A DNA stretch of 64,000 nt, from assembly GCA_900472485.1 (NCBI GenBank), contig UCII01000013.1, forward strand, positions 47,528 to 111,527. Reading direction: 5' to 3'. The translations under genes and the position numbers were made by a program. This document shows, in pieces, positions 1 through 8,240 of the stretch. Origin of the DNA: Hyphomicrobiales bacterium. Its GTDB lineage: Bacteria; Pseudomonadota; Alphaproteobacteria; Rhizobiales; Rhizobiaceae. The notes below the pieces were generated by a model. That model did no database searches and had not been told where the DNA came from. It worked only from the letters and a program-made list of their open reading frames with translations. Within the stretch, counting starts at the first letter, position 1; the number at the start of each line of letters is the position of its first letter.

Positions 1-50
1 TGTAGCCGGACGCGACTTTCCGGAATTTTGACACGGACTTCCGGAATTTT
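1..50. mobile_element. Possible insertion-sequence terminal region
   Basis: The window opens with TGTAGCCGGA followed by two copies of a CTTCCGGAATTTT-like unit (about 16-29 and 37-50) separated by GACACGG. Tandem short repeats next to a TGT end are typical of IS termini, particularly IS21-type. The element body would lie to the left of the window, so this is inference from the edge only. Confidence 0.3.
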
Positions 51-114
51 CGAAACTCAAAATTATCGAGCCAAGCCACTCGTTCACAAAGCGCTGACGG
101 TCATTCATATTGGT

Positions 115-441
115 TTAGGTGTGGTAGAAGATACCATAGAATGTCCCCGAAGCTTGGAGCAGAGCTGCCACCGCCGCCAGCCGTGCTGCCCAGCTATTCC
201 AGAGACTTTGCTTCTTAAGCGTTGGTATTAGGTCAATCTGCTGACCTCTTTCATTTATGCCGTAAAGAAGCGCAGGGTTTGGCAGGGCCGCCCCCGGCGG
301 TCTCGCTGCAGGTTTTCCATCGAATACCACAGTGACAGAAGCAGACTTAATCCAAGCTATTGCCGCAAATATAGCAAATGCGGCGGACGCCACGTTGATA
401 AGCGTCAGCACAGTCGAATTTCCCAAGGTGGTCGCCTTCAT
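115..441 (-). CDS. Small two-span membrane protein, unknown function
   Basis: This encodes 108 residues that I do not recognise. Two hydrophobic stretches (about residues 9-31 and 82-105) suggest an inner-membrane protein with a loop containing a Pro/Ala-rich stretch between them. It starts 30 bases after the stop of the larger membrane-associated gene upstream on the same strand, so the two are probably co-transcribed. The ribosome binding site is weak, which fits coupled translation. Base composition is visibly more AT-rich than the rest of the window, consistent with acquired DNA beside the insertion-sequence remnants. Function unknown. Confidence 0.5.
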   Translation of the reverse strand: MKATTLGNSTVLTLINVASAAFAIFAAIAWIKSASVTVVFDGKPAARPPGAALPNPALLYGINERGQQIDLIPTLKKQSLWNSWAARLAAVAALLQASGTFYGIFYHT

Positions 442-470
442 TTGTTTCAGAGTTGTAGCCGCACGCGCTG

Positions 471-1676
471 TCAGCGGCTTTCTGATCTGTCAATTGTTGC
501 CTCATATCGGCGGATTGCCTCTGCAGCCGGTTTTAGCCAGGGCGCATTAGTCTCCAGCAGAGCTAGCTCACCTAGGTGTAGCACCGTTACTATTATTATC
601 CCGGACAAGACGACGGCCAAAGGTTTCTTACTTCTGTTCGCAGCGTCCGACAGAACGGAGAGCCCAAAGGCCGCCGTATTTTGAAACGCGGCAATTGCTA
701 AGTTTTCCAAGGTGCGAAGAAGCGCTAGCCCTTTGCGTCGCAAAGTTGAAAGGGGAGCAGCCATAAAGTCGGCGATAAATCTCAATGTCCTTGGAACCTC
801 CTCTTCCACGAAGGGCTCCTGTTCGAGCTTGGCCGCCAAAATATTCATTTCCCTCGCGAAAGCATCGACCTCTTCGCGCGAAATCTCCAGCTCGGCAGCA
901 TTGTCGCTAAACTTGGCCCATTCGGGAAACTGAGCAAGATAATATCTGACTCCAGTAGTGTGCGCTCGCAGAACCTGGATTAAAACATCCGAAATCTCGG
1001 TCTCCGCACCATTGGTTGCCGCCTCGCAGGTCATGTTCAATATGCCCAGGTGGACGATGCCAGATCCGTCTGCGATCTTCTTATGAAGTGCTTCAAACGT
1101 CGATCGCAGGTGAGGATTGCTGTTTGATGCTCGCAATGTTTCAAGCAGGCGTTCGCCCTGCTCTAATAGAGCCCGTCGAGCATCATCAATTTCTCCTTCT
1201 ATCGGCGCGCCTGCCGGTTGCTTGACCACGGTAAGGCGATCGCCTTCAAAGGCATATTGGAACGGTGCCACCTTTTCGTTAGGTAGCGTTACGGGCGGTA
1301 CCGCGACGTACAATTCCTCCTCAACGGTCTGCCTTACGAACTGCAACACATCTTGTACCGTCTGCCGCTCGGGGGCGACAAATCCCCTCGGCAGATTGGT
1401 CGTCGCCACAAGCCCTCCGCCAAAGCCCGGCAACAGTACCTCAATGCCACGTGCTGAGCGAAAGGCGCGGGACTGCAGGATTTGGTCCAACCTAAGGTTT
1501 AAGGTCCCCAGGCTCATCAGATCATCGAGACCCATGACGAGATCGATGACCGTTGCGAAATGGGCCTGAAGTTGCCTTTTGTCAGTGGAACTTAATTGAG
1601 GAGCATCAATAATCGCAGCGCCCGCAGCGTTCAAAAGAAATATTAGAATGTCTCGCACTTGAGCCCTGAACGCCAT
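471..1676 (-). CDS. Hypothetical protein with C-terminal membrane anchor
   Basis: About 401 residues, not recognised. I chose the ATG at 1676 because GGGAAG sits six bases upstream. An in-frame ATG 81 bases earlier would add a Cys-rich stretch that contains that ribosome binding site. The protein is mostly soluble and helical with many Glu/Arg residues. One clear hydrophobic span lies near residues 352-374, followed by a short amphipathic tail, so it is probably tail-anchored with the bulk in the cytoplasm. It precedes the small membrane protein at 115-441 by 30 bases and probably forms a two-gene unit with it. Codon use is more AT-rich than in neighbouring rhizobial core genes. No enzyme motif is visible. 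Confidence 0.6.
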   Translation of the reverse strand: MAFRAQVRDILIFLLNAAGAAIIDAPQLSSTDKRQLQAHFATVIDLVMGLDDLMSLGTLNLRLDQILQSRAFRSARGIEVLLPGFGGGLVATTNLPRGFVAPERQTVQDVLQFVRQTVEEELYVAVPPVTLPNEKVAPFQYAFEGDRLTVVKQPAGAPIEGEIDDARRALLEQGERLLETLRASNSNPHLRSTFEALHKKIADGSGIVHLGILNMTCEAATNGAETEISDVLIQVLRAHTTGVRYYLAQFPEWAKFSDNAAELEISREEVDAFAREMNILAAKLEQEPFVEEEVPRTLRFIADFMAAPLSTLRRKGLALLRTLENLAIAAFQNTAAFGLSVLSDAANRSKKPLAVVLSGIIIVTVLHLGELALLETNAPWLKPAAEAIRRYEATIDRSESR

Positions 1677-1827
1677 TTTTTCTTCCCAAAAGTTAACTTG
1701 TTGGGAAACGCCGCAAGTTGTGTGGCATGACCCAGAGCAAATATTGCAGAGGGACATTAGCTCATCTTAGTGGGATCCGCGCTACCTAAAATGGAAGTGC
1801 AGATTGGTGTCTGACAACTGCTCTATA

Positions 1828-1852
1828 AAGCACCGGCGCTGTGCCGGTGCTT
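1828..1852 (-). terminator. Strong inverted repeat, possible terminator
   Basis: AAGCACCGGC (1828-1837) and GCCGGTGCTT (1843-1852) form a perfect 10-bp stem with a 5-base loop. Read on the minus strand it is followed by TTTATAG. It lies just beyond the stop of the methylase remnant and could terminate that transcript. Confidence 0.45.
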
Positions 1853-1905
1853 ATGATCAGTCACTTGGCTCGGCCGGTGATGAGCACTTCCTTGACGTCC
1901 TTCGG

Positions 1906-2343
1906 TCACCCCTGTCCCTGAACCGAGTAGCTGCAATCGACCTCCTCGATCCGGAAATTCGAGAAGGTTTCAAAGACCCCTTCAACGGCATTTAAAGAGA
2001 GAATGAAGCGGCCTTTAATCCGGCCGAGAACATCGGCCATTTCCGCGAAATCCTCCCGGCTGAAGACGGCCCGGCCGTAATCGTCCTCGTTGGCCCAGTA
2101 TTGCGGATCGAGATAGAAGAGTGTCCCCGGCCGATCGTATCGCTTGATAAAGAGCCGCCAGGAGAGGTTTTCGATAACGACACCCGCTAGGCGCTCGTGG
2201 ATATCTTCCAGCTGGGGAGCAAGCTGCAGCATGTTAAAGCGGCCTCCGTCCATCGTGACGCCGAAGTTCTGCCCTCGGACCTTGCCGCCGAACGCGAGGC
2301 GCTGGAGGTAGAGAAACCTTGCAGCCCGCTCCAGGTCGGTCAG
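1906..2343 (-). pseudogene. DNA adenine methylase (D12 class) remnant
   Basis: The frame reads through residues typical of phage or plasmid D12-class N6-adenine methylases: LERAARFLYLQRLAFGGKVR, a central ENLSW...YDRPGTLFYLDPQYW stretch, and GRFILSLN near the end. It begins without a start codon at about 2343, where it joins transposase sequence, so the N-terminal SAM-binding half is missing. The C-terminus also stops early. The catalytic DPPY motif reads DPQY. I infer an inactive fragment of an old prophage or plasmid methylase. An internal ATG at 2253 leaves a 115-residue open frame, but it would lack the SAM-binding N-terminus. Confidence 0.75.
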
Positions 2344-2513
2344 CGTGGCGGCAAACCTCGCTCATCCCTTCGCCCTCCAGCAGCCGGGCGACAAATCGAA
2401 GACGCTCATCCATGACCGAAGTCTTTCTCCACGGCATCCACACCTCCCGAGCAAAATCAAAAAGTGTTACCCATCTCTCCGGTACAAAACGTCACCTATC
2501 TTTCAGGTCGGGC
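2344..2513 (-). mobile_element. IS481-type transposase 5' remnant with one IS end
   Basis: On the minus strand an ATG at 2437 opens a peptide starting MPWRKTSVMDERLRFVARLL, the characteristic N-terminus of IS481-family transposases. After about 30 residues it is cut off and runs into the methylase remnant. Upstream, between about 2460 and 2513, two related units (GTTACCCATCTCTCCGGTAC and GTCACCTATCTTTCAGGT) resemble the repeats near IS481-group ends. I see no second end, DDE domain or target duplication, so this is a deletion remnant. Confidence 0.65.
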
Positions 2514-2591
2514 ACCCCCACCAATTCTGCACGGTTGCTCGTTGCTATGGGCGCAAAAGCTAAACCCATTCGGCATTTGAAAGCGCCAAAT

Positions 2592-2801
2592 TCACGAGCC
2601 AGCTGCTCCAATCCCTTTGGGGCCGTCGAGTCGGGCCATGTCGTCGTCCAAGGTTCGCACTGCTGCTGCCAAAGTCGCCAGTGCCGACATCATGAGGGCA
2701 TGGTCCTGGCCTTCCTGGGATTGCGACTGGGACAGAGCAAGAGCTCGATCATGAAGCTGCTGGCCGATTGTATCGAGCCTATCGATGGTGTCCTGGTTCA
2801 T
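2592..2801 (-). CDS. Small helical protein, unknown
   Basis: Sixty-nine residues beginning MNQDTIDRLDTIGQQLHDRA. The start at 2801 is chosen because AAGGAGA lies seven bases upstream; a start 39 bases earlier lacks one. The sequence is rich in Ala, Asp, Gln and Leu with heptad-like spacing and looks like a short coiled coil. It has no signal peptide or membrane span. It lies alone between the IS481 remnant and the PilZ gene on the same strand. Family not recognised. Confidence 0.5.
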   Translation of the reverse strand: MNQDTIDRLDTIGQQLHDRALALSQSQSQEGQDHALMMSALATLAAAVRTLDDDMARLDGPKGIGAAGS

Positions 2802-3010
2802 AGCCGTCTCCTTCACAAGCCAATTCGGCAGAGGTGCCATATGCCTGGGAATGCATGGTGCGGCTTATTTGTTCCGGGCGAACCTGATCCGCAGGGCGGC
2901 GACTGCGACCCGGGATATTGCCGACAATTCCATATCAGGTTTGGCCGGTAGCTCTTTCGATACACATGTTTTGCGAGACGGCCATAGGCACTAGCCGGCG
3001 AGGGGCGCCC

Positions 3011-3265
3011 TCATATAAACTCGACGCCCATGCTGTTAATTTTTCGCCAGCGCACTGCGCAGGCCAACAGCCTCTCGTCCGAAAGCTGCAGATTGAAGGC
3101 GTTGGGCGCGGCCAGAGGGTTTTCGATCTGGATCATGGCGCCGGTATCGGACAGGTTTCGGACGAGGCAATCAAAGACCGAGTGGCCGTCGTTAAATATG
3201 ATTTTCGCGCCGAGAAGCGTTCGCTTTCGGATAGCTACCCGGCCTTCGGGTGAGAATGCCGTCAT
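3011..3265 (-). CDS. PilZ domain protein
   Basis: Eighty-four residues forming little more than one PilZ domain, a fold that often binds cyclic di-GMP. The N-terminal arginine region (RVAIRKRT) and the later NLSDTGA segment match the RxxxR and D/NxSxxG ligand motifs. The C-terminus has the usual VRWR...GVEF strand. The start at 3265 follows AAGGAGCC at proper spacing; the upstream open frame is ignored. It is a stand-alone domain, so it probably acts by binding a partner protein. Other PilZ folds without ligand binding are possible. Confidence 0.8.
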   Translation of the reverse strand: MTAFSPEGRVAIRKRTLLGAKIIFNDGHSVFDCLVRNLSDTGAMIQIENPLAAPNAFNLQLSDERLLACAVRWRKINSMGVEFI

Positions 3266-3638
3266 CGCGCTGGCTCCTTGATTTATATGTTCACTAATAT
3301 GGCATGTTCTAATATCGAAGATGTTAACGGGAAGCGGCGAATTGAACGCTTTCCGTCTGTCAGAGGCAGCGAAGGGGAGTGGCGGGTATCGACAAGATGT
3401 CGGCTGGACGGAGGCGGGCCCAGGCCGGAGCATCGGCACTGCCATATCTTCGAAAGACCATCTCTCCGGCTTGATCGCAAGCGGAATATCTCAACAGAGA
3501 CGGATGAAGGTGGCCACCGGCGAACAAGTCGCCGACAATTGCGTTGTATTTTCAAATGGCCATGAAAATCCACGCGACATATCTTGCAAGACGAAATCTG
3601 CTCTGGCACCGTGCTGCCATAGGGGATCGGGGTTTTCA

Positions 3639-3965
3639 ATGAGATTGTTTTTGGCAGCGGCCACCATGCTGGTGATCGCCAATTCCGCGATGGCTGCAGA
3701 CGATGCCGTGAGCAATGCGTTCCGGGTCTGCAAGATGATCGACAATACCGGCTTGTTTACCGCGCCGTGCCAGGTTTCCAGCCGGAGGTACGCCGTCATG
3801 GCGACCATAGATCTGCCGAGTGCCGATGCCAGAAAGGCCTGCGCGCAGATCACGGGCGTGGCTTCGTCGAAGGGGCTCCATTTTCCCGGAGGAGAATGGA
3901 CCGTGCAGATCAAGTCACCGACCAGCGGCGATAAATCCATCGCATTTTGCAGATTGCCGAAATAA
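3639..3965 (+). CDS. Small exported Cys-containing protein
   Basis: This encodes 108 residues. The ATG at 3639 opens a classical signal peptide (MRLFLAAATMLVIANSAMA), with likely cleavage after residue 19. The mature part has four cysteines (about residues 31, 44, 68 and 104), suggesting two disulfides in the periplasm. I do not recognise the family. The frame is open further upstream but without a signal peptide, so the internal start is preferred. It is a single gene flanked by genes on the other strand. Confidence 0.6.
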   Translation: MRLFLAAATMLVIANSAMAADDAVSNAFRVCKMIDNTGLFTAPCQVSSRRYAVMATIDLPSADARKACAQITGVASSKGLHFPGGEWTVQIKSPTSGDKSIAFCRLPK

Positions 3966-4065
3966 ACAATCCTAAGAAAACTGCGTAGCGGCTTTCCGTC
4001 CGGAACTGCAAAAAAGGGATGGAGCGTTCTCGCGATTCAAGGAGAACCGGAGGGTTCTAACGCCG

Positions 4066-4317
4066 TCAGGCCGAGGCGTTCAGTTCCTCTTCGGCATAGG
4101 CAAGCTGCAGTTCCATCTGGACCGCATGCATGAAGAGGCCAGCTTGCCGCGAGATTTCGTCGTCTTCCACTCCCTGTTCGCGCAAGGCGTTGGCAAAGAT
4201 TGCCATTTCCGAACGCCAGAAGCGGTTTGCCGCCTCGCCTTGTAGCTGCTGAAGGGCTGTGGCACACCGCCTGACATCACTGGTACGCCTGTCGGCAGGG
4301 AATGGTAGAAGCGACAT
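4066..4317 (-). CDS. DUF6074-like small protein
   Basis: Eighty-three residues. The LLPFPADRRTSDVRRCA opening and the later A..FWRSEM segment match the IPFP...R..VRR.A...YWR pattern that I associate with DUF6074 proteins of Rhizobiales. Function unknown; members are short, cytoplasmic and often plasmid- or island-borne. It lies upstream of nothing else on its strand until the PilZ gene and downstream of three DUF982 genes, making a block of rhizobial small proteins. The assignment is from pattern memory. Confidence 0.6.
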   Translation of the reverse strand: MSLLPFPADRRTSDVRRCATALQQLQGEAANRFWRSEMAIFANALREQGVEDDEISRQAGLFMHAVQMELQLAYAEEELNASA

Positions 4318-4438
4318 ATTCTCTCCGTCATCGGCAGGAGCGAATCGCCTGCCTCTGTTGGCAAGATCGCCGGCACTCGTTCATAAAAAGTGAATAATGT
4401 CAGAGAGATCCCACCTGTGGCGGGAAGGGAGGGGAATT

Positions 4439-4693
4439 TCATTGCATTACGGATATGCCTGCTTCTCGGGCAGCCTTGATCAAGGCCTCTCTCACGGCTT
4501 CGGCAGGGACGGCGCCAAGCATCGCTTCGAGGCAGATCCGTACCGCTGCGACATAGTCTTCGCCATTTGCCACCGGCCAATGTTCCAGCAGCAGCTCTGC
4601 AACCTGATGTACCGAATTGACACGGCGGGTTCCGCCGTTCTCTCCCATGACAAGCGTGACAGCTGGAAATGGTCGTAAAGTGTTTCGTTTCAA
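4439..4693 (-). CDS. DUF982 domain protein (copy 1)
   Basis: Eighty-four residues covering a complete DUF982 domain. It shows the family pattern of an RRVNSVHQVAELLLEHWP segment, a Y/F..A...C core (YVAAVRICLEAM) and a C-terminal A..AFI.AA.EAG-like stretch (EALIKAAREAGI). DUF982 proteins are small, frequent in rhizobia and of unknown role. Two more members lie upstream on the same strand. The copies are strongly diverged from each other, so they are not a recent duplication. Confidence 0.85.
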   Translation of the reverse strand: MKRNTLRPFPAVTLVMGENGGTRRVNSVHQVAELLLEHWPVANGEDYVAAVRICLEAMLGAVPAEAVREALIKAAREAGISVMQ

Positions 4694-4772
4694 AACGCAT
4701 TACCTCCGAAACGTTCATGCTTCGGTAACCCAGCAAGAAGCGTTCCGATTCCAAGGATTTTAGTATCGCTAT

Positions 4773-5030
4773 CTAGTCGAGTACGTCGGCTTCGACGCAG
4801 GCCTCGATGAACACTTTTCTGGCGTATTCGCACAGAAACGGGTCGGTCTCGGCTTCGAGGCAGAGGCTTCTGGCCGAATCGTATTTTTCGCCTCTGATGG
4901 TTGGCCAGCGGAAAAGGAGGTGATTGTGGGCTTCCTTCGGGCTTCGGATTACTTCCGGCATGCCGTGGCCGATGCGCAGATATACAGGCTCAAGCCACCG
5001 GCTTGCGCCGGCACTAAATATCATTTTCAT
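4773..5030 (-). CDS. DUF982 domain protein (copy 2)
   Basis: Eighty-five residues if started at the ATG at 5030, which matches the length of the neighbouring copies. An earlier ATG at 5087 would add 19 residues. Family features are the EVIRSPKEAHNHLLFRWP segment, YDSARSLCLEAE and a C-terminal ARKVFIEACVEADV helix. The family alanine-rich middle is poorly kept and Leu-Phe replaces part of it, so this is the most divergent of the three copies. Function unknown. Confidence 0.75.
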   Translation of the reverse strand: MKMIFSAGASRWLEPVYLRIGHGMPEVIRSPKEAHNHLLFRWPTIRGEKYDSARSLCLEAETDPFLCEYARKVFIEACVEADVLD

Positions 5031-5219
5031 TTCGATGATGCTCCGACATTGCGATTGAAACTCCTGCCACGGCAAAAAGTTTCGCAATTTCCGGAAAATC
5101 CGTCCGCGCCATTCTGTGAGAGCGGGGCGGCGCTAAACAGTGTGGGCAGCCTGCACGACTTTACGGCAATCAAGCCTTGCGAAACGGCGTGCAGCAGGTC
5201 TCGAAACAGGGCAGCAATC

Positions 5220-5480
5220 CTACTGAACCACCGGCATCTCGAGGGGGACGCCAGCCTCCGATGCCGCAGCGACAAAGCTATTGCGGGCCTCCAGCGGCTG
5301 TCCCTGTCCCCTTTCGACGTCGGCACAGACCTGCAGAGCCATCATGAAAGCCTTGCCCTCTGCGACAGGCCATGCATTCAGCAGCATGTCCAGCGCTTCT
5401 TTCGTGTTCGCGACCGTATAGACTTTTCCGGTGCGCTTGCAGATGACCATGATGGGATAATTCCAGTCTTTCTTATTCAT
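5220..5480 (-). CDS. DUF982 domain protein (copy 3)
   Basis: Eighty-six residues with the DUF982 layout: an N-terminal beta segment (YPIMVICKRTGKVYTV), TKEALDMLLNAWPVAEG, a MMALQVCADV core and a NSFVAAASEAGV tail. GCCTCCTGCC on the plus strand gives a good ribosome binding site (GGCAGGAGG) before the ATG. It is the upstream-most of three DUF982 genes on the minus strand, but gaps of about 80-190 bases argue for separate or loosely coupled expression. Function unknown. Confidence 0.85.
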   Translation of the reverse strand: MNKKDWNYPIMVICKRTGKVYTVANTKEALDMLLNAWPVAEGKAFMMALQVCADVERGQGQPLEARNSFVAAASEAGVPLEMPVVQ

Positions 5481-5738
5481 GGCAGGAGGCTCCGATCCGA
5501 CGCCGCCGAAATTAACGTCACGGTGTGCGAAATCTCAAGTTAATTTCAGGCGATATCTGGAGCAGTTTGGAACTGTTTCAATCGTCGGAAAATCAATTCG
5601 AATGCCGGCGTGATCAACTTTCGAGTCGTAACTTTCGACGTCGTGTTTTTCATAGCAAATCATTGTGCGGAGATTACTTGCACTGAGCGATGAGATCATA
5701 AGAGACTTCTGGCACAGCGTGGCCGACGGGAGAGGGTG

Positions 5739-6434
5739 ATGGGAAGCTTTGCCGAAATCAAGGAGCGCGCCGAGAAGCGCAAGGGCGGCGTCGACGGGTT
5801 GAAGGCGCTGATGCCCAAGGCGCCGAACCATGAGGCACTGCGTGCTCTGCCCGATGATCGGATCTTGTCGGAGATGACGCGCTACATCTTCTATGCGGGT
5901 TTCGTGCGGAACGTCATCGATTCGAAATGGGCTGGTTTCGAAGCGGCATTCTCCGGCTTCGATCCTGCTTTTCTCAATCTGGCGCCGGATGATTATTGGC
6001 ATGATCTGACCTCGGACGCACGGGTCATCCGCAACGGCGCCAAGATCATGTCGGTCAGGGCCAATGCGCAATTTGTCCGCGCGATTGCCGATGAGCACGG
6101 CAGCGCCGGCCATTTCTTCGCCGATTGGCCGCTGGAGGATCAGACCGGTTTGCTTGCCCTCTTGGACAAGAAGGCGAACCGGCTCGGCGGCATGACGGGG
6201 CAATATCTCCTGCGGGCGATCGGCCGCGACAGCTTCGTCATGAGCCATGACGTTCTCGTCTGCCTCCGGCTTGCCGGCTTGCCGATTTCCGAAAGCAAGC
6301 CGACCAAGAAGGACCTGCGGTTGATCCAGGATCAGTTCAATGCCTGGCACGCAGAGACGGGCCTACCACTCACCTATCTCTCGCGCATCTGCGCCTTCTC
6401 CGTCGGAATGCCGGGAGAAGAGGACGAGGCCTGA
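5739..6434 (+). CDS. DNA-3-methyladenine glycosylase I-like protein
   Basis: About 231 residues. It resembles the TagI/COG2818 helical glycosylase family that excises 3-methyladenine. Visible features are YIFYAGFVRNVIDSKWAGFEAAF, an AKIMSVRANAQFVRAI helix and a C-terminal GQYLLRAIGRDSFVMSHDV segment in the place of the helix-hairpin-helix. It is longer than E. coli Tag and lacks its zinc-binding Cys/His pairs, so it belongs to a divergent branch. GTG at 5736 and ATG at 5739 are both possible starts after GGGAGAGG. The dehydrogenase downstream on the same strand follows after 54 bases. Confidence 0.65.
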   Translation: MGSFAEIKERAEKRKGGVDGLKALMPKAPNHEALRALPDDRILSEMTRYIFYAGFVRNVIDSKWAGFEAAFSGFDPAFLNLAPDDYWHDLTSDARVIRNGAKIMSVRANAQFVRAIADEHGSAGHFFADWPLEDQTGLLALLDKKANRLGGMTGQYLLRAIGRDSFVMSHDVLVCLRLAGLPISESKPTKKDLRLIQDQFNAWHAETGLPLTYLSRICAFSVGMPGEEDEA

Positions 6435-6488
6435 TTGATCTCATCCATCGAATGATGTTGGATCGCGTCGCGAGATTGGAGGAGCAGA

Positions 6489-7520
6489 ATGACGAACGAT
6501 AGCAGACCTTTGGCCATCAGCGCACCGGAGCCGCGCTCGCTCGAGCTTATCTTCACCGGGGATGCGCTGTCGCTCCTTCACTCGAAATACCGCCTCGTCG
6601 AGGCAGACCCGGACAATATCGCCGGACTGGGCGACGAGGTGCTCGCTGAGGCGCGCTACATCATCGGCCAGCCGCCGCTGTTGAAGGAAACGCTGGATCG
6701 CATGCCGCAACTGCGCTGTATCCTGAATGTCGAGAGCAATCTCATCAATAACATGCCTTATGAAGTGCTTTTCGAGCGCGGCATCCACGTCGTGACCACA
6801 GGCCTCGTTTTTGCCGAACCGGTCGCCGAGATCGGCCTTGGGTTTGCTCTGAGCCTGGCGCGCGGCATCGCCGATGCCGATCTCGATTTCCGCGAGGGCA
6901 GGGAACTTTGGGGCGGTGACGGCAACGGCAGCGCCCGGCTGCTTTCGGGCAGCGATATCGGCATTGTCGGCTTCGGAGATCTCGGCAAGGCGCTGAACCG
7001 CGTGCTCTCCGGCTTCCGCGCCGATATCAAAGTGTTCGATCCCTGGATGCCGCCATCGATCCTCAAGGAGCATGGCGTGCAGCCCGTTACGCTGGACGAG
7101 GTGTTGTCCAGCAGCGATTTCGTCTTCGTGGTCGCATCGGTCACCAGCGAGAACAAGGGTTTTCTCGGTGCGGAGGCTTTCGCGAAAATGCGCAAGGGAG
7201 CGGCCTTCATTCTGCTCAGCCGCGCCGACGTCGTCGATTTCGATGCGCTGATGGCAGCAGTCGCTTCCGGTCATATCGTGGCGGCAAGCGATGTCTACCC
7301 CGAAGAGCCCCTCGGCCCCGATCATCCCGTGCGCAAGCTCAAGGGCTTCCTCCGCTCGGCCCATCGTGCCGGCGCGCTCGACAGCGCCTTCAAGAAGATG
7401 GGCGACATGGTGCTGGAGGATATGGATCTGATGGACCGCGGCCTGCCGCCGATGCGCTGCAAGCGCGCCGAGCGGGAGACCGTGTCGCGCATGCGCTCGA
7501 AGCCCGTGACGCGCAACTGA
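6489..7520 (+). CDS. D-isomer specific 2-hydroxyacid dehydrogenase
   Basis: This encodes 343 residues of the NAD(P)-dependent 2-hydroxyacid dehydrogenase family. The Rossmann motif GIVGFGDLG lies at residues 158-166 and the catalytic triad can be placed at Arg245, Glu272 or Glu273, and His292. Such enzymes interconvert 2-oxo acids and D-2-hydroxy acids in the cytoplasm. The specific substrate cannot be read from sequence. The C-terminus runs about 40 residues past the usual end with a basic tail. GGAGGAGCAG precedes the ATG. It probably follows the glycosylase gene in one transcript. Confidence 0.85.
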   Translation: MTNDSRPLAISAPEPRSLELIFTGDALSLLHSKYRLVEADPDNIAGLGDEVLAEARYIIGQPPLLKETLDRMPQLRCILNVESNLINNMPYEVLFERGIHVVTTGLVFAEPVAEIGLGFALSLARGIADADLDFREGRELWGGDGNGSARLLSGSDIGIVGFGDLGKALNRVLSGFRADIKVFDPWMPPSILKEHGVQPVTLDEVLSSSDFVFVVASVTSENKGFLGAEAFAKMRKGAAFILLSRADVVDFDALMAAVASGHIVAASDVYPEEPLGPDHPVRKLKGFLRSAHRAGALDSAFKKMGDMVLEDMDLMDRGLPPMRCKRAERETVSRMRSKPVTRN

Positions 7521-7583
7521 TCATGGTTCTCCATTCCCGGCACAGTGTTTCCCCGCGCCGGGAACAGGTTTGTCTCGACAGAG

Positions 7584-8240
7584 CTAGCGGCGATCGAGCT
7601 GTTTGGCCAAGCGATCGCCCAGCCATTGCATGCCCCAGACCAGGATGATCAGGATGATGACGACGGCGATCATGACGCTCGTCTCATAGCGTTGATAGCC
7701 ATAGCGGATGGCAAGGTCGCCGAGACCGCCGCCGCCGATCGTACCGGCCATGGCAGAAGCGCCGATCAGTGTCACCATGGTCACAGTGAAACCGGCGACG
7801 ATGCCGGGCATCGCTTCCGGTATCAGCACTTCGCGGACGATGGTCCAGCGATTGCCGCCCATGGCGCGCACGGCATCGATCAGGCCGCGATCGACATCGC
7901 GCAGCGAGACCTCGGCAACGCGAGCGTAATAGGGGATCGCTGCGATGGTCAGCGGCACGATCGCGGCCGTCGTGCCGAGCGCCGTGCCGACGATCAGACG
8001 CGTCAGCGGGATGAGGGCGATGAGCAGGATGATGAATGGCACGGCGCGGAAGCCGTCGACCAAGATGCCCAGAACGCGGTTGATCGCACTCTGTTCGGCG
8101 ATGCCGCCGCGGCTGGTGACGACGAGGGCAAGGCCGAGCGGCAGGCCGATGATGAGGGAGAGAAAGCCGGAGGCGCCCGTCATCCAGATGGTTTGCCAGA
8201 AGGAGCGCCAAAGCAGGCCGAGGATTACATCAGTTGTCAT
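7584..8240 (-). CDS. metI: Methionine ABC transporter permease
   Basis: This encodes 218 residues with five to six membrane spans and the typical MetI opening (LLWRSFWQTIWMTGASGFLS). The EAA-like cytoplasmic loop, which contacts the ATPase, is EVLIPEAMPGIVAGF. It forms the inner-membrane channel for D/L-methionine uptake. Its start overlaps the end of metN by 11 bases, so the two are translationally coupled. With metQ further upstream this is a complete MetNIQ importer. Confidence 0.92.
   Translation of the reverse strand: MTTDVILGLLWRSFWQTIWMTGASGFLSLIIGLPLGLALVVTSRGGIAEQSAINRVLGILVDGFRAVPFIILLIALIPLTRLIVGTALGTTAAIVPLTIAAIPYYARVAEVSLRDVDRGLIDAVRAMGGNRWTIVREVLIPEAMPGIVAGFTVTMVTLIGASAMAGTIGGGGLGDLAIRYGYQRYETSVMIAVVIILIILVWGMQWLGDRLAKQLDRR

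Noticed and set aside
1..2600. Active prophage or defence island at the left edge
   Set aside because: Only remnants (methylase, transposase) and two unrecognised membrane genes are present. No phage structural, integrase or known defence genes are visible.
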